From: Pseudomonadota bacterium
GTDB taxonomy: Bacteria; Pseudomonadota; Alphaproteobacteria; Acetobacterales; Acetobacteraceae
Assembly (NCBI GenBank): GCA_021815835.1
Contig: JAKAZN010000005.1
Span: forward strand, 1-14,912
Length of the DNA: 14,912 nt
Direction: 5' to 3'
Shown piece after piece: positions 6,666-14,254 of this stretch. The first letter of the stretch is position 1. The number at the start of each line of letters is the position of its first letter. Under the pieces are notes generated by a model. It was not told the origin of the DNA. It saw only the letters and a list, made by a program, of their open reading frames with translations, and ran no database searches. Made by a program: the position numbers and the translations under genes.

Positions 6666-8290
6666 AACGCACCGACATGACCCCGGCCATCGACCTCACC
6701 GCGGTGTCCGGCGCGGGTCCGGTGCGCGTGCGCCGCCCGGTCTATCGGGACCTGTTTCCGCCCTGCAACGAGGCATGCCCAGCCGGAGAAGACGTGCAAG
6801 CCTGGCTCGCGCTGGCGCAAGCCGGGCAATACCGCGCGGCCTGGGAGCATCTGGTGACCGACAATCCGCTGCCGGCGACGCATGGGCGGGTCTGCTATCA
6901 TCCCTGCGAATCCGCTTGTAACCGCAACGATTTGGATGACGCAGTCAGCATCCATGGGGTGGAACGCTTCCTCGGCGATCGCGCGATCGCGCGGGGCTGG
7001 ACGCTGCCCGCCGGGGCGGCGGAAAGCGGCAAGCGGGTGCTGGTGGTGGGCGCCGGGCCCTCGGGCCTGTCGGCCGGCTACCATCTGCGCCGCCTCGGTC
7101 ACGCGGTCGAGGTGCACGAGGCGGGGCCGGTCGCTGGCGGGATGCTCCATTTCGGCATTCCCGCCTATCGTCTGCCCCGCGCCGGCCTGGCCGCGGAGGT
7201 GGCGCGCCTGGAGGAATACGGCGTTCGGATCGTTCTTGACAGCAAGGTGGATGACCTGCTCTCCGCGCGCGCGGCGGGCTGTTTCGATGCCGTGTTCATC
7301 GCCATCGGCGCGCAGCTTTCGCACCATGTCGGCATTCCCGCGCGCGACGCGGCGCGGGTGCTGGATGCGGTCGCGCTGCTGCGCGACGTCGCCGCCGGGG
7401 AGCGTCCGTTGCTGGGCCGACGCGTCGTCGTCTATGGCGGCGGCAACACGGCGATGGATGCCGCGCGCACCGCGCGGCGCCTGGGCGCCGATGAAACGGT
7501 GATCGTCTATCGCCGTGATCGCGCGCATATGCCCGCCCACGGGTTCGAGGCCGATGAGGCCTTGTCCGAAGGCGTGAAGATCCATTGGCTCACCGCCATC
7601 CGCGAGATCACCGGCCCGGCGCTTACGGTGGAACGCATGACGGTGGACGCCGAAGGCCGCCCGCATCCGACCGGGGAGATCGAGACCCTGTCGGCGGATT
7701 CGGTGGTGCTCGCGCTGGGTCAGGACGCCGATAGCGGGTTCCTGTCGCGCGTGCCGGGCATCGTTCGGCGCCCGGACGGCACGATGGAGGTTGGCCCCGA
7801 CCTGATGACCGGTCATCCTGGGATTTTTGCCGGCGGCGATGCGGTGCCGGCGCAGCGCAGCGTCACCGTCGCGGTCGGACACGGCAGGCGGGCCGCGCGC
7901 CACATCGATTCCTGGCTGCGCGGTGAGATCCATGCCGAACCGCCGCCCCCGCCGCGGGTCGGTTTCGCCATGCTGCACCTGCCGGTCTTCAGCGACGCCG
8001 ATCCGGCGGCCCAACGGCAACGCCCGCTCGCCGAGCGCGACGGCTTTGCCGAGATCGCCGGCGGGCTCGCGGAACCCGAGGCGCGCCGCGAAGCCCGGCG
8101 GTGCCTCTCCTGCGGCGTCTGTTTCGAGTGCGACAATTGCTGGGCGGCCTGCCCGGAAGACGCGATCATCAAGCTCGGTCCCGGCAACCGTTATCGCTAC
8201 GACTACGCCAGATGCACCGGCTGCGCCGTCTGTTTCGAGCAATGCCCGTGTCACGCGATCACCATGGAACCCGAACCGACGGAGGGTTGA
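6659..8290 (+). CDS. GltD-like FAD/NAD(P) iron-sulfur oxidoreductase with a C-terminal double 4Fe-4S ferredoxin domain
   Basis: This 543-residue protein is built like the glutamate synthase small subunit with an extra ferredoxin module. An N-terminal Fe-S domain (Fer4_20 type) carries Cys36, 40, 79, 83 and 87 in CNEACP and CYHPCESAC. A first Rossmann motif, VLVVGAGPSGLSAGYHLRR at 127-145, binds FAD. A second, VVVYGGGNTAMDAARTARR at 256-274, is the NAD(P) site, and AGGDAV at 391-396 closes the FAD domain. The tail has CLSCGVCFECDNCWAACP at 482-499 and CTGCAVCFEQCPC at 519-531. There is no gltB partner; the next gene is nifJ, 1 bp after the stop. Inference: it carries electrons between NADP(H) and ferredoxin or directly NifJ, much as NfnB-like flavoproteins do. 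The ATG overlaps the pfkB end and has GGAG 8 nt upstream. Fold is firm; the exact reaction is inferred. Confidence 0.87.
   Translation: MLKRTDMTPAIDLTAVSGAGPVRVRRPVYRDLFPPCNEACPAGEDVQAWLALAQAGQYRAAWEHLVTDNPLPATHGRVCYHPCESACNRNDLDDAVSIHGVERFLGDRAIARGWTLPAGAAESGKRVLVVGAGPSGLSAGYHLRRLGHAVEVHEAGPVAGGMLHFGIPAYRLPRAGLAAEVARLEEYGVRIVLDSKVDDLLSARAAGCFDAVFIAIGAQLSHHVGIPARDAARVLDAVALLRDVAAGERPLLGRRVVVYGGGNTAMDAARTARRLGADETVIVYRRDRAHMPAHGFEADEALSEGVKIHWLTAIREITGPALTVERMTVDAEGRPHPTGEIETLSADSVVLALGQDADSGFLSRVPGIVRRPDGTMEVGPDLMTGHPGIFAGGDAVPAQRSVTVAVGHGRRAARHIDSWLRGEIHAEPPPPPRVGFAMLHLPVFSDADPAAQRQRPLAERDGFAEIAGGLAEPEARREARRCLSCGVCFECDNCWAACPEDAIIKLGPGNRYRYDYARCTGCAVCFEQCPCHAITMEPEPTEG
8281..8286 (+). promoter_or_regulatory. 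Ribosome binding site that fixes the nifJ start
   Basis: GGAGGG lies 5 nt before the ATG at 8292, inside the last codons of the upstream oxidoreductase gene. The nifJ reading frame stays open back to 7827, but the conserved PFOR N-terminus (MDGNTAVAHVAYRINEV) begins just after this site, which settles the start. Confidence 0.75.
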
Positions 8291-8291
8291 G

Positions 8292-11200
8292 ATGGCCGTG
8301 CGCGCCACCATGGACGGCAACACCGCGGTCGCCCATGTCGCCTACCGGATAAACGAGGTCTGCGCGATCTTTCCGATAACGCCGTCCTCCACCATGGCCG
8401 AGCTTGCCGATGAATGGGCGGCCGACGGCGTGCGCAATCTCTGGGGCGGTGTGCCCGTGGTGCAGGAGATGCAGAGCGAGGGCGGGGCGGCCGGCGCGGT
8501 GCACGGCGCGCTGCAATCGGGGGCGCTGACCACCACCTTCACCGCCTCCCAGGGCCTGCTGCTGATGCTGCCCAACATGTTCAAGATCGCGGGCGAGCTC
8601 ACGCCCACGGTGTTCCATGTGGCCGCGCGCGCCGTGGCCACCCAGGCGTTGTCGATCTTCGGGGATCATTCGGACGTGATGGCGGTGCGCGCGGCGGGGT
8701 TCGCGCTGCTCTGTTCGGCCTCGGTGCAGGAGGCGCACGATATGGCGCTGGTCGCGCAGGCGGCGAGCCTCGCCGGGCGGATGCCGGTGCTGCATTTCTT
8801 CGATGGGTTCCGCACCTCCCACGAGCTCAATACGCTCGATCTGCTCGACGATGCGACCCTGCGGATGATGATCGATGAGCGGCTGGTGCGCGCCCATCGC
8901 GCCCGCGCGCTCGATCCCGAGCATCCGGTGGTGCGCGGCACCGCGCACAACCCCGACACGTTCTTCCAGGCGCGCGAGACGGTGAACCCGTTCTATGACG
9001 CGTTGCCCGGCCACGTGCAGGCGGCGATGGACCGGCTGGCCGCGCTGACCGGGCGGCGCTACGGGCTGGTGCAATATGACGGGCCGGCCGACGCGGACCG
9101 GGTGGTGGTGGTGATGGGCAGCGCGGCCGAAACCGCGCGCGCCACGGCGCAGGTGCTGCGCGAGCGGGTGGGCGTGCTGCAGATCCGCCTGTTCCGACCG
9201 TTCCCGACCGAGGCCTTCCTGGCCGCGTTGCCGCCGACAGCGCAACGGATCGCGGTGCTGGAACGCACCAAGGAACCGGGGGCGCCGGGCGAGCCGTTGT
9301 ATCAGGACGTCGTCACTACCTTGGCGCAGGCATTCAGCGCCGGGCGGGTCGCGGCGATGCCGCGCGTCGCCGGGGGCCGGTTCGGCCTGTCGTCGAAGGA
9401 TTTCACGCCGGCGATGGCCAAGGCGGTGTTCGACCATCTGGCCGCGCCGGCCCCGCGCCACGGCTTCACCGTGGGCATCGACGACGATGTCGGCCACACG
9501 AGCCTGGCGGTCGATGCGCGCTTCTCGATCGAACCGGCGGACGAGGTGCGGGCGATCTTCCTCGGCCTCGGCTCGGACGGCACGGTGGGCGCGAACAAGA
9601 ACAGCGTGAAGATCATCGCCGAGGAGGAGGGGCGGTTCGCGCAGGGATATTTCGTCTACGATTCGCATAAATCGGGCGCCGAAACCGTGTCGCATCTGCG
9701 ATTCGGACCTCGACCGATCCGGGCGCCCTACCTGATCGAGCATGCCAATTTCCTCGCGTGCCACCATTGGGGCTTTGTCGGCCGGCACGACATCCTGCGT
9801 GCCGCCGCTCCGGGCGCCACGGTGCTGCTCAACAGCCCCCATGGGCCGAAGGAGGTGTGGGACCGGCTGCCGCGGGCGATGCAGGCGCGGATCATCGCGC
9901 TCGGCCTGCGCGTCTTCGTGATCGATGCCTCCCGCACCGCGCAGGATGTGGGGCTGCGTGGGCGCACCAACACCATCCTGCAGACCTGCTTCTTCGCCAT
10001 CGCCGGCGTGATGGAACGCGCCAGCGCGATCGAACGGATCAAGGACGCGATTCGCAAGACCTACGCGGGCAAGGGCGAGGAGGTCGTGCAACGCAATTTC
10101 CAGGCGGTCGATGGCACGCTCGCCCGGCTGGCCGAGGTGACGATCCCCGCCGCCGCCACCGCCAACTGGGACCGCCCGGCCCTGGTGCCCGCCGACGCGC
10201 CCGACTTCGTGCGCAACGTCACCGCGGTGATGCTGGACGGGCGTGGCGACTCCATTCCCGTCAGCGCGATGCCGGTCGATGGCACTTTCCTCTCCGGCAC
10301 CTCCGCCTTCGAGAAACGCGATATCGCCGAGGACGTGCCGATCTGGGACGAATCTGCCTGCGTGCAATGCGGCCAATGCGCCTTCGTCTGCCCGCATGGC
10401 GTGATCCGCGCCAAATACTACGATTCCGCGCGGCTGGCGGTGGCGCCCGCGGGGTTCCGGTCCGCGCCCATCAACGCGCGCGGCTACCCCGACGTGGCGT
10501 TCACCTTGCAGCTCTATCTGGAGGATTGCACCGGTTGCGGCCTCTGCGCGGAGGCCTGTCCGACGCCGAGTGCCGCCGATCCGTCGCGTAAGGCGATCGA
10601 TCTGGCACCCAAGGGCGATCGCGCGGTGGCGGAACGGCCGCGCATCGCGTTTTTCGAGGGCCTGCCCGTGAACGACCGCGCCCGCGTCGATTTCGCCAAT
10701 GTGCGCGGCGTGCAGTTCCTGGAGCCGCTGTTCGCCTTCTCCGGCGCCTGCGCCGGTTGCGGGGAGACGCCCTACCTCAAGCTGCTGTCGCAGTTGTTCG
10801 GCGATCGTATGATGGTGGCGAACGCCACGGGCTGCGCGTCCATCTATGGCGGCAACCTGCCGGTCACGCCCTGGGGCCGCAACGCGGAGGGGCGCGGGCC
10901 CGCCTGGTCCAATTCGCTGTTCGAGGACAACGCGGAATTCGGGCTGGGGTTCCGGCTGGCGGCGGATCAGCATCTGGAGCTGGCACGGCGGCTGACGGAG
11001 AAAATGGCGCCGCGCCTGGGTGCCGAGCTGGTGGCGGAGATTCTGACCGCGCCGCAGCGCCAGGAATCGGAAATCCGCGCGCAGCGGGCGCGATTGGCGC
11101 TGCTGGTCGGCCACGCCGAAGCGCTGGGGGAGGCGGATGGCGCGCGCGAGCTGCTGTCCGTCGCCGACCACCTGATCCGGCGCAGCGTCTGGATCGTCGG

Positions 11201-11861
11201 CGGCGACGGCTGGGCCTATGATATCGGCTATGGCGGGCTGGACCACGTGCTCGCCAGCGGACGCGACGTGAACGTTCTGGTGCTGGACACCGAGGTCTAT
11301 TCCAACACCGGCGGCCAGGCATCGAAGGCCACCCCGCTCGGCGCGATCGCGAAATTCGCCGCCGCCGGCAAACGCACCGCGCGCAAGGACCTTGCCCTGC
11401 AGACGATCGCCTATGGCAATGTCTATGTCGCGCAGGTGGCGATGGGGTCCAATCCGCAGCAGACCCTGCTCGCATTCCGCGAAGCCGAGGCCTATCCGGG
11501 GCCGTCGCTGATCCTGGCCTACGCGCCCTGCATCGCGCACGGCTACGATCTGCGTCACGGGCTGCGCCAGCAGGACCTCGCCGTCGCCTGCGGCTACTGG
11601 CCGCTGTTCCGCTACAATCCGGCGATGCGCGCGGTGGGGGAGAATCCGTTCCGCCTCGACAGTCCACGTCCGACGATTCCGTTCCGCGATTACGCCTATC
11701 GCGAGACCCGCTACCGCGCGCTGACCGACACGCGGCCCAAGGAAGCCGCGCAATTGCTGGCGGCGGCGCAGGCCGCGGTGGCGGAGAAATACCGCGCCTA
11801 TGAGGACATGGCCGGCTGGCACGCCGGGCGCTTCCATCCCCCGGTGCCCGCGATCGGGTAG
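8292..11861 (+). CDS. nifJ: Pyruvate:ferredoxin (flavodoxin) oxidoreductase, single-chain
   Basis: The enzyme interconverts pyruvate + CoA with acetyl-CoA + CO2, using low-potential ferredoxin or flavodoxin. The 1189 residues match the homodimeric NifJ/PFOR length. Domain I has FPITPSSTMAELAD at 27-40 and Arg113 in the conserved AARAVATQALSIFGDHSDVM region. The inserted ferredoxin domain binds two 4Fe-4S clusters: Cys690, 693, 696, 700 and Cys746, 749, 752, 756. The proximal cluster has Cys820 and 823 (CAGCGETPY), Cys848 (ATGCASIYGG) and Cys1080 (YAPCIAHG), so all twelve ligands are present. Thiamine diphosphate binding is seen in GGDGWAYDIGYGGLDHV at 970-986 and VYSNTGGQASK at 1002-1012. The second cluster motif ends in CPTPSAAD rather than the usual CPAK, a small local divergence. 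It lies 1 bp after the GltD-like gene, its likely electron partner. An intact C-terminal region completes the protein. Confidence 0.96.
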   Translation: MAVRATMDGNTAVAHVAYRINEVCAIFPITPSSTMAELADEWAADGVRNLWGGVPVVQEMQSEGGAAGAVHGALQSGALTTTFTASQGLLLMLPNMFKIAGELTPTVFHVAARAVATQALSIFGDHSDVMAVRAAGFALLCSASVQEAHDMALVAQAASLAGRMPVLHFFDGFRTSHELNTLDLLDDATLRMMIDERLVRAHRARALDPEHPVVRGTAHNPDTFFQARETVNPFYDALPGHVQAAMDRLAALTGRRYGLVQYDGPADADRVVVVMGSAAETARATAQVLRERVGVLQIRLFRPFPTEAFLAALPPTAQRIAVLERTKEPGAPGEPLYQDVVTTLAQAFSAGRVAAMPRVAGGRFGLSSKDFTPAMAKAVFDHLAAPAPRHGFTVGIDDDVGHTSLAVDARFSIEPADEVRAIFLGLGSDGTVGANKNSVKIIAEEEGRFAQGYFVYDSHKSGAETVSHLRFGPRPIRAPYLIEHANFLACHHWGFVGRHDILRAAAPGATVLLNSPHGPKEVWDRLPRAMQARIIALGLRVFVIDASRTAQDVGLRGRTNTILQTCFFAIAGVMERASAIERIKDAIRKTYAGKGEEVVQRNFQAVDGTLARLAEVTIPAAATANWDRPALVPADAPDFVRNVTAVMLDGRGDSIPVSAMPVDGTFLSGTSAFEKRDIAEDVPIWDESACVQCGQCAFVCPHGVIRAKYYDSARLAVAPAGFRSAPINARGYPDVAFTLQLYLEDCTGCGLCAEACPTPSAADPSRKAIDLAPKGDRAVAERPRIAFFEGLPVNDRARVDFANVRGVQFLEPLFAFSGACAGCGETPYLKLLSQLFGDRMMVANATGCASIYGGNLPVTPWGRNAEGRGPAWSNSLFEDNAEFGLGFRLAADQHLELARRLTEKMAPRLGAELVAEILTAPQRQESEIRAQRARLALLVGHAEALGEADGARELLSVADHLIRRSVWIVGGDGWAYDIGYGGLDHVLASGRDVNVLVLDTEVYSNTGGQASKATPLGAIAKFAAAGKRTARKDLALQTIAYGNVYVAQVAMGSNPQQTLLAFREAEAYPGPSLILAYAPCIAHGYDLRHGLRQQDLAVACGYWPLFRYNPAMRAVGENPFRLDSPRPTIPFRDYAYRETRYRALTDTRPKEAAQLLAAAQAAVAEKYRAYEDMAGWHAGRFHPPVPAIG

Positions 11862-11872
11862 CATCGCCCGCC

Positions 11873-11893
11873 CCCCTGTCCGCCCCCCAGGGG
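11873..11893 (+). other. Short GC hairpin in the nifJ-LOG gap
   Basis: CCCCTG at 11873-11878 pairs with CAGGGG at 11888-11893 around a 9-nt C-rich loop, in the only sizeable gap (54 bp) of the array. There is no T tract, so a normal intrinsic terminator is not indicated. It could mark an RNA processing or attenuation point that separates expression of the metabolic genes from the last two. A chance pairing in a C-rich stretch is equally possible. Confidence 0.25.
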
Positions 11894-11915
11894 AGGAGGC
11901 ATCGGAGCAACCGCC

Positions 11916-12848
11916 ATGTCCGCCACCATCCCGCGCCGCCCACCCCCGCCCGGCCATCGCCCGAAACCGACCGAGGACGATCCCACCGCCGCCGCCGCGA
12001 TCGCCGCGATCCTCGCCCACGCCAGCTACCGCGAGGCCGATCAGGACGTGGAGTTCCTGAACCGCAACGACACCCGCGGCGTGCGCCTCCAGATCGACTA
12101 CCAGAAGGCCGAGACCCTGCTGGAAGGCCACGGCATCGCGCACACCATCGTTGTCTTCGGCAGCACGCGCATCGACGAACCCCGCGCCGCCGCGCGCGCC
12201 GCCGCCGCGGCCGAGGCGGCGCTGGCGGCCGCGCCCACCGATGCCGCGCGACAGCGCGACGCCGCGATCGCCGAGCGGCGCGTGGCGAACAGCCGCTACT
12301 ACGAGATCGCGCGCGAATTCGGCCGCCTGGTCGGCGTGGCCGAACCGCGCGCGCGCGGCGGGCGGATCGCGGTGATGACCGGCGGCGGACCGGGGATCAT
12401 GGAGGCCGCCAATCGCGGCGCGCGCGATGCGGCCAGCCGTTCCATCGGCCTCAATATCGTCCTGCCGCACGAACAATACCCGAACCCCTATGTCAGCCCC
12501 GAGCTTTGCTTCAGCTTCCATTACTTCGCCATCCGCAAGCTGCATTTCCTGCTGCGCGCCCGCGCGCTGGTGGTGTTTCCCGGCGGCTACGGCACGCTCG
12601 ATGAATTGTTCGAGGTGCTGACCCTGGTGCAGACCGGCAAGATCGCGCCCCTGCCGGTGGTGCTGGTGGGCGAGGCCTATTGGCGCCGCGTGTTCAACCC
12701 CGACGTGCTGGTGGAGGAAGGCGCGATCGATCCCGAGGATCGGGACCTGTTCGTCTTCGCCGAAACCGCCGACGCCGCCTGGGACATCATCCTGCGCTGG
12801 TACGAAGCAACCGGCGCGCCGCTGTTGCATCCGGAGACCTCGCCATGA
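11916..12848 (+). CDS. LOG-family (TIGR00730/lysine decarboxylase-like fold) nucleotide phosphoribohydrolase-like protein
   Basis: The 310-residue protein has a Rossmann-type LOG domain: VVFGSTR at 79-85, MTGGGPGIMEAANRGA at 154-169 and the family signature FPGGYGTLDELFE at 221-233. LOG proteins, despite the old lysine decarboxylase label, generally split nucleoside 5'-monophosphates into base and ribose 5-phosphate; the substrate here is not fixed by sequence. It is longer than the minimal LOG proteins (about 190 residues). It has a proline-rich N-terminus (about residues 7-18), a further N-terminal helical region, and an Ala/Arg-rich insertion at about 86-125 after the first strand. GGAG at 11904-11907 lies 8 nt before the ATG; a stronger GGGAGGAGG lies further upstream at 11891-11899. 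The stop overlaps the next ATG as ATGA, so the pair is probably co-translated. Confidence 0.85.
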   Translation: MSATIPRRPPPPGHRPKPTEDDPTAAAAIAAILAHASYREADQDVEFLNRNDTRGVRLQIDYQKAETLLEGHGIAHTIVVFGSTRIDEPRAAARAAAAAEAALAAAPTDAARQRDAAIAERRVANSRYYEIAREFGRLVGVAEPRARGGRIAVMTGGGPGIMEAANRGARDAASRSIGLNIVLPHEQYPNPYVSPELCFSFHYFAIRKLHFLLRARALVVFPGGYGTLDELFEVLTLVQTGKIAPLPVVLVGEAYWRRVFNPDVLVEEGAIDPEDRDLFVFAETADAAWDIILRWYEATGAPLLHPETSP

Positions 12849-14239
12849 AGCTGTCCTTCCACGGCGCGACCCGCACCGTCACCGGCTCCTGCCATCTGGT
12901 CGAGGCGTGCGGCAAGCGCATCCTGATCGATTGCGGGATGCTGCAAGGCGGGCGGGAGCTTGCGCGGGAGAACGCCGCGCCGTTCGGCTTCGATCCTGCC
13001 TCGATCGACACGGTGCTGCTGACGCACGCGCATCTGGACCATTGCGGGCGGTTGCCGCTGCTGGCGCGGCAGGGATTCCGCGGCGAGATCCTGGCGACCT
13101 CGGCGACGCGGGATCTGACCCGCCTCGTGCTGCTCGATGCCGCGCATCTGCAGGAGGAGGAAGCGCGGCGCGCGACGGCGCACGCCTCGCGCTACGGGCG
13201 CCGCCACGGCAAGGCGGAGGAGCCGCTGTTCACCCTGCTCGATGCGATGGACGCGATGGACCGGTTCGGGCGGCCGGTTGCCTACGACACGATGGTGCCA
13301 CTGGGCGAAGGGCTGCGGGCGCGGTTCGTGGATGCCGGGCATATCCTGGGCTCGGCCAGCATCCTGCTGGAAGCCGAGGAGGGCGGACCGGCGAAGCGCG
13401 TGCTGTTCTCGGGCGATCTCGGCGGGGCGGGACGGCCCTTGCTGGGCGCGCCGGCGGCACCGCCCGCGGCGGATGTGGTGGTGATGGAAACCACCTACGG
13501 CGACCGGCTGCACCGGTCCTACCCCGATTCGGTAACGGAGTTCCTGGCCGCGGTGCGGGAAACCTTCGCGCGCGGCGGCAACGTGATCGTGCCGACCTTC
13601 GCGCTGGAACGCGCGCAGGAGCTGTTATACGTGCTGCATCTCGCGGTGGCGGACGGAAACCTGCCGGCCTCGGCGCAGGTCTATCTGGATTCGCCGATGG
13701 CGATTTCCGCGACCGAGATTTTCAAGCGTCACCCGGAATGTTTCGGCCCGGTGCTGACGGCCGCGTTCGCGCGCGGGGAGGATCCGTTCGGGCTGCCGGG
13801 GCTGCGTTTCGTGCGGGAGGCGGCGGAATCGATGGGGCTCAACCGGCTGCCCGGCGGCGCGGTGCTGATGGCGGGATCGGGGATGTGCACCGGCGGGCGG
13901 GTGCGCCACCATCTGCGGCATAATCTGTGGCGGACGGAGGCGGGGGTGGTGTTCGTGGGCTTCGCCGCGGTGGGAACGCTCGCGCGGCGGATCATCGACG
14001 GGGCGCCGCATGTGCGGATTTTCGGCGAAGACATCCCGGTGCGCGCGAAGATCCACACCATCAACGGGTTTTCCGGCCACGCCGACCAGGCGGAATTGCT
14101 GGCCTGGCGCCACGCGGTGCCGGGCGCGGGGATGACGGTGCTGGTGCATGGGGAGGCGACGGCGATGGAGGCGTTCGCGCGCAAGCTGCCGCCGGGACGG
14201 GTGGAGATGCCGGGCCTGCATCAATCCTTCACCGTGTGA
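12845..14239 (+). CDS. Metallo-beta-lactamase/beta-CASP/RMMBL protein, RNase-like (CPSF-type)
   Basis: This 464-residue protein has the complete metal site of a CPSF73-like nuclease: HAHLDHCG at 61-68, His166 in DAGHILGSAS, Asp191 in SGDLGG, and the C-terminal VHGE at 434-437. The beta-CASP domain occupies about residues 210-380 and includes METTYGDRLH at 214-223, IVPTFALERAQELLY at 248-262, LDSPMA at 281-286, GSGMCTGGRVRHHL at 345-358 and GFAAVGTLARRI at 372-383. The RMMBL segment has INGFSGHADQAELLAW at 406-421. This family acts on RNA as endo- or 5'-exonucleases. It lacks the N-terminal extension and C-terminal oligomerisation domain expected of RNase J. The start overlaps the LOG stop and has GGAG 8 nt upstream. 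It is the last gene of the array and converges with a membrane protein gene. Confidence 0.9.
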   Translation: MKLSFHGATRTVTGSCHLVEACGKRILIDCGMLQGGRELARENAAPFGFDPASIDTVLLTHAHLDHCGRLPLLARQGFRGEILATSATRDLTRLVLLDAAHLQEEEARRATAHASRYGRRHGKAEEPLFTLLDAMDAMDRFGRPVAYDTMVPLGEGLRARFVDAGHILGSASILLEAEEGGPAKRVLFSGDLGGAGRPLLGAPAAPPAADVVVMETTYGDRLHRSYPDSVTEFLAAVRETFARGGNVIVPTFALERAQELLYVLHLAVADGNLPASAQVYLDSPMAISATEIFKRHPECFGPVLTAAFARGEDPFGLPGLRFVREAAESMGLNRLPGGAVLMAGSGMCTGGRVRHHLRHNLWRTEAGVVFVGFAAVGTLARRIIDGAPHVRIFGEDIPVRAKIHTINGFSGHADQAELLAWRHAVPGAGMTVLVHGEATAMEAFARKLPPGRVEMPGLHQSFTV

Positions 14240-14254
14240 GCCTCGGCGGGCTCA
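14237..14254. terminator. Possible bidirectional hairpin between convergent stop codons
   Basis: TGAGCC at 14237-14242 pairs with GGCTCA at 14249-14254 around a 6-nt loop. The left arm begins with the stop of the beta-CASP gene and the right arm ends with the stop of the opposite-strand membrane gene, so a stem could form in both transcripts. Two opposed TGA stops are always complementary, so only three of the six pairs carry information. No T tract follows on either strand. Confidence 0.3.

Noticed and set aside
3635-8323. A 1562-codon open frame on the minus strand opposite ppsA, pfkB, the oxidoreductase gene and the nifJ start
   Set aside because: It lies antisense to four clearly recognisable genes, spans their junctions, and its translation is rich in Arg, His, Gly and Ala with no domain motifs. 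Long stop-free antisense frames are expected in GC-rich coding DNA.
8259-12830. A 1523-codon open frame on the minus strand opposite nifJ and the LOG gene
   Set aside because: It has the same composition and position as other antisense shadows, with no recognisable motif.
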